From assembly GCA_963665525.1 (NCBI GenBank), contig OY762280.1, positions 4,533,883-4,597,882 of the forward strand: a stretch of DNA of 64,000 nt, read 5' to 3'. Positions 63,774-64,000 of the stretch are shown in pieces; position 1 is the stretch's first letter, and each line of letters begins with the position of its first letter. The translations under genes and the position numbers were made by a program. A model generated the notes under the pieces. The model ran no database searches and was not told where the DNA came from. It was given only the letters and a program-made list of their open reading frames with translations. Source of the DNA: UBA12077 sp963665525. Its GTDB lineage: Bacteria; Bacteroidota; Bacteroidia; Bacteroidales; UBA12077.

Positions 63774-64000
63774 ATGAAGATTAGAACAATATTGCTTTTT
63801 AGTATTTTAATATTATTTGCAAACAATATTTCTAAAGCCCAACTTAGTGTATATAACAAAGCAAATCAATATTATGAAAATGGACAATATTTTCAGGCAA
63901 TTGATTTGTTGCGTGATGCATACAGCAAGGTAACTGATAACAATATTAAATCTGAAATTACTTTTCAGGTAGCAGAATGTTACAGGAGAACAAATCAGCC
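63774..64000 (+). CDS. Secreted TPR-like protein, 5' end only
   Basis: Starts ATG 63774 and is open to the window end (75 codons). A signal peptide is clear (residues 1-22, ending SKA before QL). The next 50 residues, including YNKANQYYENGQYFQAIDLL and VAECYRRTNQP, look like tetratricopeptide repeats. In this phylum a TPR start followed by a PD40 propeller and OmpA domain marks PorE-like type IX proteins, but the rest is outside the window, so this is only a possibility. Confidence 0.8.
   Translation, partial: MKIRTILLFSILILFANNISKAQLSVYNKANQYYENGQYFQAIDLLRDAYSKVTDNNIKSEITFQVAECYRRTNQ

Overview
The window is a stretch of low-GC chromosome from a Bacteroidota bacterium, most likely a marine or sediment member of the Bacteroidales/Marinilabiliales (lineage inferred, not tested). 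Support comes from type IX secretion/gliding-type proteins (a PorP/SprF 3' end, a PKD/PD40 protein, a GldM-type C-terminal domain), a fused SecDF, a type III glutamine synthetase, a DUF5686-like outer membrane protein, a two-component-propeller sensor, and promoters of the Bacteroidota form (TTG about -33, TAnnTTTG at -7). Almost all of it is densely packed ordinary chromosome. No CRISPR array, rRNA, phage or transposase gene was seen.

Layout. 1-5.8 kb (+): a PorP/SprF end, a PD40/PKD secreted protein, an unknown secreted protein and a very large propeller/SpoIIE phosphatase sensor. 5.8-10.2 kb (-): a hemerythrin-like protein with a LuxR regulator whose receiver has lost its phosphorylation site, then era, a four-helix-bundle gene, der and a lipoprotein. 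10.4-16.3 kb (+): alpha/beta hydrolase, hybrid histidine kinase, TRIC channel, and a BlaI/M56 regulatory pair in which the M56 protease carries a GldM-like C-terminal domain. 16.4-18.7 kb (-): DUF5686-like outer membrane protein and a pseudouridine synthase. 18.8-31.1 kb (+): glmM, a MacA/FtsX/TolC export set without its own ATPase, secDF, tatA, Ca/Na antiporter, LolD-type ATPase, TIGR02757 protein, tRNA methyltransferase. 31.1-35.9 kb: a saccharopine-dehydrogenase-like enzyme (-), a candidate small RNA, mutS, tRNA-Gly and tRNA-Leu.

36.2-39.1 kb holds the most interesting block: a NrtR-type Nudix regulator, a cytosolic SPFH/band-7 coiled-coil protein and a divergent NAD-kinase-like protein, with three copies of a 21-bp operator-like site over or next to their promoters. 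I propose a self-regulated NAD-linked module. 39-51 kb: a cysteine-rich redox protein, a 131-bp MITE-like element, an M28 peptidase, a KAS III-like synthase, and a minus-strand mannoside-utilisation cluster (GH2 beta-mannosidase, GH92 alpha-mannosidase with an in-frame palindromic insertion, sugar MFS transporter, ROK kinase).

51-54.7 kb: O-methyltransferase, M16 peptidase, tRNA-Phe, and a GIY-YIG gene bracketed by tRNA-Phe and a second, palindrome-disrupted copy of the tRNA 3' end plus terminator, followed by repeat debris and an unknown membrane-anchored protein. 54.7-64 kb: a POT-like transporter, a long structured leader before gpmI, a DUF3109 protein, an M20 dipeptidase, glutamine synthetase III, a 53-residue protein and a nitrilase-family amidohydrolase (a likely nitrogen-metabolism group), and the start of a secreted TPR-like protein cut by the window edge.
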